Source of the DNA: Bordetella bronchialis
Lineage (GTDB): Bacteria > Pseudomonadota > Gammaproteobacteria > Burkholderiales > Burkholderiaceae_B
Length of the DNA: 64,000 bases
Assembly: GCF_001676705.1 (NCBI RefSeq)
Contig: NZ_CP016170.1
Coordinates: forward strand, 5,766,001-5,830,000
Direction: 5' to 3'
Shown here: piece after piece, positions 52,545 to 64,000 of the stretch
Layout: each line of letters begins with the position of its first letter
Position numbering within the stretch: the stretch's first letter is position 1
The notes under the pieces: model-generated
Told to the model about the DNA's origin: nothing
Databases searched by the model: none
What the model saw: the letters and a program-made list of their open reading frames with translations, nothing else
Position numbers and translations under genes: made by a program

Positions 52545-54266
52545 ATGACAGACGTCCCAACCAAGAGTCGTGGCGCCGGTACCCCAGCGACACGCCAGCC
52601 CGCCCCCATCGGCAAGGTGGGCGACAAACGCTTCACCGCCCAACCCGAATCCGCGCACCGCATCGCCGCCCTGGCGGCGCCGCCCGGCAAGGGTGGCATG
52701 CTGGGCGGCGTCCGGCGGCTATTGCGTGCCGCGATGCACGGTTCGATGCCGCGTGCCGGCAGCCCCTTGCGCCAGGCCCGCCTGGGCCTGGATGCCGCCT
52801 ACGAATCCTTGCTAAGGACGCTACTGGGCGGCGCCGAACCGCACGGGCCGCGCATGGCTTTCGCCCTGGCCGAAACCCTGGCCACCGAAGCCGCCTATGT
52901 CGCCGCCGGCGGGCGCGTGGCGGCGCCGGGCACTGGGCACGCCAGGCCGGGCCACGTGGGGCCGGGCCACGGCGGGCCGGGCCATTCCCGGACCGCGCCA
53001 TCGGACGCCAGCGTGTACGCCAGCGGCCTGACGGGCACCGGGCACACCACCGGTCATGGCGAGGCGAGCACCCCGTATTCCCCCCCATTGGCGGCATACG
53101 CGTTCACCGAACTGCTCCTGCTGCGCGAGTATCTGCCGCGGATATCCATGGCGGGGCCGGACCGGATAGCGCCCGGGCCCTGCGCGCGCTTGACCGTCGA
53201 ACGCACCTGCGGGGCCGTCGAACACGAGATCGCCGCGCGCGAACACGCCTTCGCCACCGTGTTGCGCATCCTCGGCCAGGACGCGGTTACGCCCGAAGAC
53301 CTGGAAGGCCCCTTGCGCCATCTCGCCGCCGTGGTCAGCAACCGCGAGCGGCGCGGGGAAAGCCCCATCCGTTTCCTGAGCGACCTGGCCGACGGACGGG
53401 GAAACGCCGAACTCGAAAACGCCGCGGCCGCGCTGGCGTCCAACCCCCTGCGCGCGGCGTTCGACACGGGGTCCATTCCCGGCACGCATGGGCGGCTGAC
53501 GATCTCGGCCTATGACGGCGGGGTAAAGACCTGCGCCCGCGTCCTGAAAAACGCCCTGGACCAATGCATGCGATCGCGGCTCATCATCCGCGCGCGGCTC
53601 ATCCTGAAGCAGGACTGCGAGAACGACCGCGGCGCATCGGAAACGCTGCGCGTGGTCTTCGACATGCTGGCGCAGGGCGTCGGGGCGATGAACGGCGATG
53701 CCCCGCTCACCCGCAGCCAGCGCGACGCGCAGGTGACGGCCCTGCTCGCCAAGGCACTGGTCGGCACCGATGGCCTGGACGTGCAGCGCTACGTGGCCGG
53801 CATGTCGGATGCCACGCTGCGGGTGTTCGAACGGCATTTGCCCTTCCTGCCGGCGCCGCGGCGCAAGGCGGTGCTGCATATCATCGAGCACGAGCGCCGC
53901 CAGCGCGCCGATGGCGATCCCGCTTCGCGGCCGGGCGAGCGGTCCGCCGGACAGCTGTTCTCGCGCACGATGGGCCGCGTGGGCATGCAGGCCACGCCCA
54001 TCCTGGCGCGGCTTTTCGCGCGCGTGCAACTCGATCTGCGCCGCCATGCCGCGGGCGAACGTAGCGGTCCGGAGCGCGAGCCGGCGCCCGATGCGCTGAC
54101 GCGCATGTCTTTCGATGTCACGGCGCGCACCAACGGCGATTACGAGGTTTCCGTCACCGCCAACCTGGCTCCGCAGCGTGGCGACAACGCCGTATCGCTG
54201 ATCTACAAGAGCCGCATCGCGCCCGATTTCCGGCCCTTGCACGGGTCCTTCCGGCAAACGCGATAA
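52545..54266 (+). CDS. Unrecognised 573-residue protein beside the T6SS island
   Basis: No family recognised. The first about 50 residues are Ser/Thr/Pro/Gly-rich without a signal peptide, as in some exported effectors. A low-complexity Gly/His stretch (about 127-146 and 160-170, GHxGPGH-like) interrupts the first half. The rest looks mainly helical, with a charged region about 440-520 and a final beta-rich tail (FDVTARTNGDYEVSVTANL). No membrane segment stands out. No Shine-Dalgarno precedes ATG 52545. It is 223 bases after the MEKHLA gene and ends before the bidirectional terminator it shares with rpoC. A T6SS or T3SS effector is possible but unproven. Confidence 0.65.
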   Translation: MTDVPTKSRGAGTPATRQPAPIGKVGDKRFTAQPESAHRIAALAAPPGKGGMLGGVRRLLRAAMHGSMPRAGSPLRQARLGLDAAYESLLRTLLGGAEPHGPRMAFALAETLATEAAYVAAGGRVAAPGTGHARPGHVGPGHGGPGHSRTAPSDASVYASGLTGTGHTTGHGEASTPYSPPLAAYAFTELLLLREYLPRISMAGPDRIAPGPCARLTVERTCGAVEHEIAAREHAFATVLRILGQDAVTPEDLEGPLRHLAAVVSNRERRGESPIRFLSDLADGRGNAELENAAAALASNPLRAAFDTGSIPGTHGRLTISAYDGGVKTCARVLKNALDQCMRSRLIIRARLILKQDCENDRGASETLRVVFDMLAQGVGAMNGDAPLTRSQRDAQVTALLAKALVGTDGLDVQRYVAGMSDATLRVFERHLPFLPAPRRKAVLHIIEHERRQRADGDPASRPGERSAGQLFSRTMGRVGMQATPILARLFARVQLDLRRHAAGERSGPEREPAPDALTRMSFDVTARTNGDYEVSVTANLAPQRGDNAVSLIYKSRIAPDFRPLHGSFRQTR

Positions 54267-54290
54267 CGGCGATCGGGCCACCCACCGGGC

Positions 54291-54336
54291 AAAAAAAACC
54301 CCAGGGATCGGACAGCCGTCCTTTCCCTGGGGTTTT
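54291..54336. terminator. Bidirectional intrinsic terminator between rpoC and the 573-residue gene
   Basis: AAAACCCCAGGGA (54295-54307) pairs with TCCCTGGGGTTTT (54324-54336), and the loop can form a further GGAC/GTCC pair. On the minus strand it ends in eight T, 47 bases after the rpoC stop; on the plus strand in TTTTG, 29 bases after the other gene. Confidence 0.93.
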
Positions 54337-54382
54337 GCCGCTGCCGGGGCGGCGAGACCCGTCGTATGACGGGCCCGGGGCC

Positions 54383-62742
<8,360 letters not shown>

Positions 62743-62860
62743 GAGCACTCCGACTCGAGGTTGCATGGGCCGTCAACCACGGCCCGGGGTGATACGACGC
62801 TGATACGACTCCAGGGAACCCCGCTGAACCCCACTGCCAACTAGGGTTTCCTGGAAACGC

Positions 62861-62897
62861 AAAAGCCCGGGGACGGCAAACTGCGCTGTCCCCGGGC
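62861..62897 (-). terminator. Attenuator-like hairpin between rplL and rpoB
   Basis: GCCCGGGGAC (62865-62874) pairs with GTCCCCGGGC (62888-62897) across 13 bases. On the minus strand it is followed by TTTTGCGTTT. It lies 15 bases after the rplL stop, where E. coli has its partial terminator that sets the ratio of L7/L12 to polymerase. Confidence 0.75.
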
Positions 62898-62912
62898 AAC
62901 TGGCAAAAGGTC

Positions 62913-63296
62913 TTACTTGACTTCGACCTTGGCGCCAGCTTCTTCCAGCTTCTTCTTCGCAGCTTCGGCGTCAGCCTTGGCGATGCCTTCCTTGACGGGC
63001 TTCGGCGCGCCGTCGACCAGGTCCTTGGCTTCCTTCAGACCCAGGCCGGTCAGTTCGCGCACGGCCTTGATGACGCTGACCTTGTTCGCGCCGGCTTCAG
63101 CCAGGACGACGGTGAACTCGGTCTGCTCTTCAGCGGCGGCGGCAGCACCACCACCGGCGGCGGGGGCGGCGACGGCCACGGCGGCGGCAGCGGCCGACAC
63201 GCCAAACTTCTCTTCCATATCCTTGATCAGCTCGGACAGTTCGAGCACGGTCATGCCAGCGATGGCGTCAAGGATTTCAGCTTTGCTAAGTGCCAT
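62913..63296 (-). CDS. rplL: 50S ribosomal protein L7/L12
   Basis: A 127-residue stalk protein: N-terminal dimerisation helices, an Ala/Gly-rich hinge (about 40-58) and the C-terminal factor-binding domain with [20 protein letters not shown]. It binds L10 in multiple copies and recruits translation GTPases. It lies 78 bases after rplJ. Confidence 0.98.
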   Translation of the reverse strand: MALSKAEILDAIAGMTVLELSELIKDMEEKFGVSAAAAAVAVAAPAAGGGAAAAAEEQTEFTVVLAEAGANKVSVIKAVRELTGLGLKEAKDLVDGAPKPVKEGIAKADAEAAKKKLEEAGAKVEVK

Positions 63297-63374
63297 TTTT
63301 CAAGAACTCCAGATATTGGTAATGCCAGGTTCGGTGTCGCTTCGTCGAACAACGATTTCCGGGAAAGACGGGCC

Positions 63375-63899
63375 TCAGGCCGCGGCCTTCTGGTCGCGCA
63401 CGGCGGCAAGGCCACGAGCGAACTTGGTCGGAACTTCGTTGAGCGTACGTGCAAATTGCGCAATCGGGGCTTGCATGGTGCCCATCAACTTCGACAGCAA
63501 CTCCTCGCGAGAAGGCAGCGTGGCCAGGGCCTTGACGCCTTCCTGGTTCAACAGGTTGTTGGGCAGCGAGCCCCCCTTGATGACCAGCTTGTCGTTGGTT
63601 TTGGCGAAGTCGGAAAGGACCTTGGCCGGCGCGACCGGATCGGCGCTGATACCGTAGATCAGCGGACCGGTCAGCTGCTTGGACAGCGGCTCGAAAGCCG
63701 TGCCGTTCACAGCGCGACGAGCCAGCGTGTTCTTCAGAACACGCAGGTACACGCCCGATTGACGCGCAGTCTTGCGCAGTACGGTGACGGAGGCGACGTC
63801 CAGACCACGGTACTCGGCGATAACAATCGATTGAGCCTTGGCGACTTGCGCCGCGACTTCCTCGATTACCACCGCTTTCTCTTGGCGATTGAGACTCAC
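63375..63899 (-). CDS. rplJ: 50S ribosomal protein L10
   Basis: A 174-residue stalk base protein starting [18 protein letters not shown], with [20 protein letters not shown]. The C-terminal helix carries the L7/L12 docking sites. In E. coli the L10-L12 complex represses its own leader. The 101 bases upstream in this window contain a hairpin (63921-63948) and no gene. Confidence 0.98.
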   Translation of the reverse strand: MSLNRQEKAVVIEEVAAQVAKAQSIVIAEYRGLDVASVTVLRKTARQSGVYLRVLKNTLARRAVNGTAFEPLSKQLTGPLIYGISADPVAPAKVLSDFAKTNDKLVIKGGSLPNNLLNQEGVKALATLPSREELLSKLMGTMQAPIAQFARTLNEVPTKFARGLAAVRDQKAAA

Positions 63900-63920
63900 G
63901 GTTTGAACACTCCATCAAAA

Positions 63921-63948
63921 GACGTTTCGGGAGGGAGCCCGGAACGTC
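63921..63948 (-). promoter_or_regulatory. Hairpin in the rplJ leader
   Basis: GACGTTTCGGG (63921-63931) pairs with CCCGGAACGTC (63938-63948) with one G-T wobble across AGGGAG, 22 bases before the rplJ ATG. It could be part of the L10 control site. The leader continues past the window edge, so its full fold cannot be judged. Confidence 0.5.
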
Positions 63949-64000
63949 AACCGAATGCGGCGACCTGGTCGAGTTCTTCTGAAAAGAAATCTTCCATGGG

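Overview
The window is GC-rich and reads like the chromosome of a beta-proteobacterium of the Alcaligenaceae (Bordetella/Achromobacter type). I base this on gene orders I associate with that group (aroK-aroB-dgt, cyaY/lptM/lysA, resB-ccsB-cytochrome c4, and the str-S10-spc-alpha ribosomal chain downstream of rplJL-rpoBC) and on the protein sequences themselves. Genus or species cannot be settled by reading alone. I saw no tRNA, rRNA, CRISPR array or recognisable insertion sequence.

Region 1 (1-9559) is housekeeping. It holds the 3' end of a glutathione S-transferase gene, a DHA2-type MFS exporter, aroK-aroB-dgt on the minus strand, mrcA (PBP1a), cyaY, and the overlapping lptM-lysA pair. Region 2 (9560-11061) is a 1.5-kb stretch without a credible gene between the converging lysA and ccsB. 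It is built as a large imperfect inverted repeat whose arms carry nested hairpins, including a 202-bp unit with 33-bp terminal inverted repeats in two opposed copies. Region 3 (11062-19599) holds cytochrome c assembly (ccsB, resB), a di-haem cytochrome c4, engB-hemB, and cutA-dsbD.

Region 4 (19725-42737) is the ribosomal superoperon, all on the minus strand and transcribed from high to low coordinates: rpsL-rpsG-fusA-tuf-rpsJ, terminator, rplC through rpsQ, terminator, three foreign-to-context genes, a new promoter, then rplN through rplO, secY, infA, rpmJ, rpsM, rpsK, rpsD, a terminator-like hairpin, rpoA, rplQ and a final terminator. The classical S10/spc chain is therefore split twice: between rpsJ and rplC, and between rpsQ and rplN. 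The second split holds an LpxO-like hydroxylase, an aldehyde dehydrogenase and a small unknown protein.

Region 5 (42799-54266) is an accessory type VI secretion (T6SS) island between rpsL and rpoC. It encodes a VgrG spike, a small membrane protein, a DUF2169-pentapeptide adaptor, a DUF4150 PAAR-like tip, an FHA protein, a kinase-like membrane protein that has lost its catalytic motifs, a TssQ-like lipoprotein, a MEKHLA-domain protein and an unrecognised 573-residue protein. No core tss genes and no recognisable toxin or immunity gene are present, so the spike must work with a secretion machine encoded elsewhere. Region 6 (54291-64000) is rpoC-rpoB-rplL-rplJ, also on the minus strand, with a strong terminator after rpoC and an attenuator-like hairpin between rplL and rpoB.
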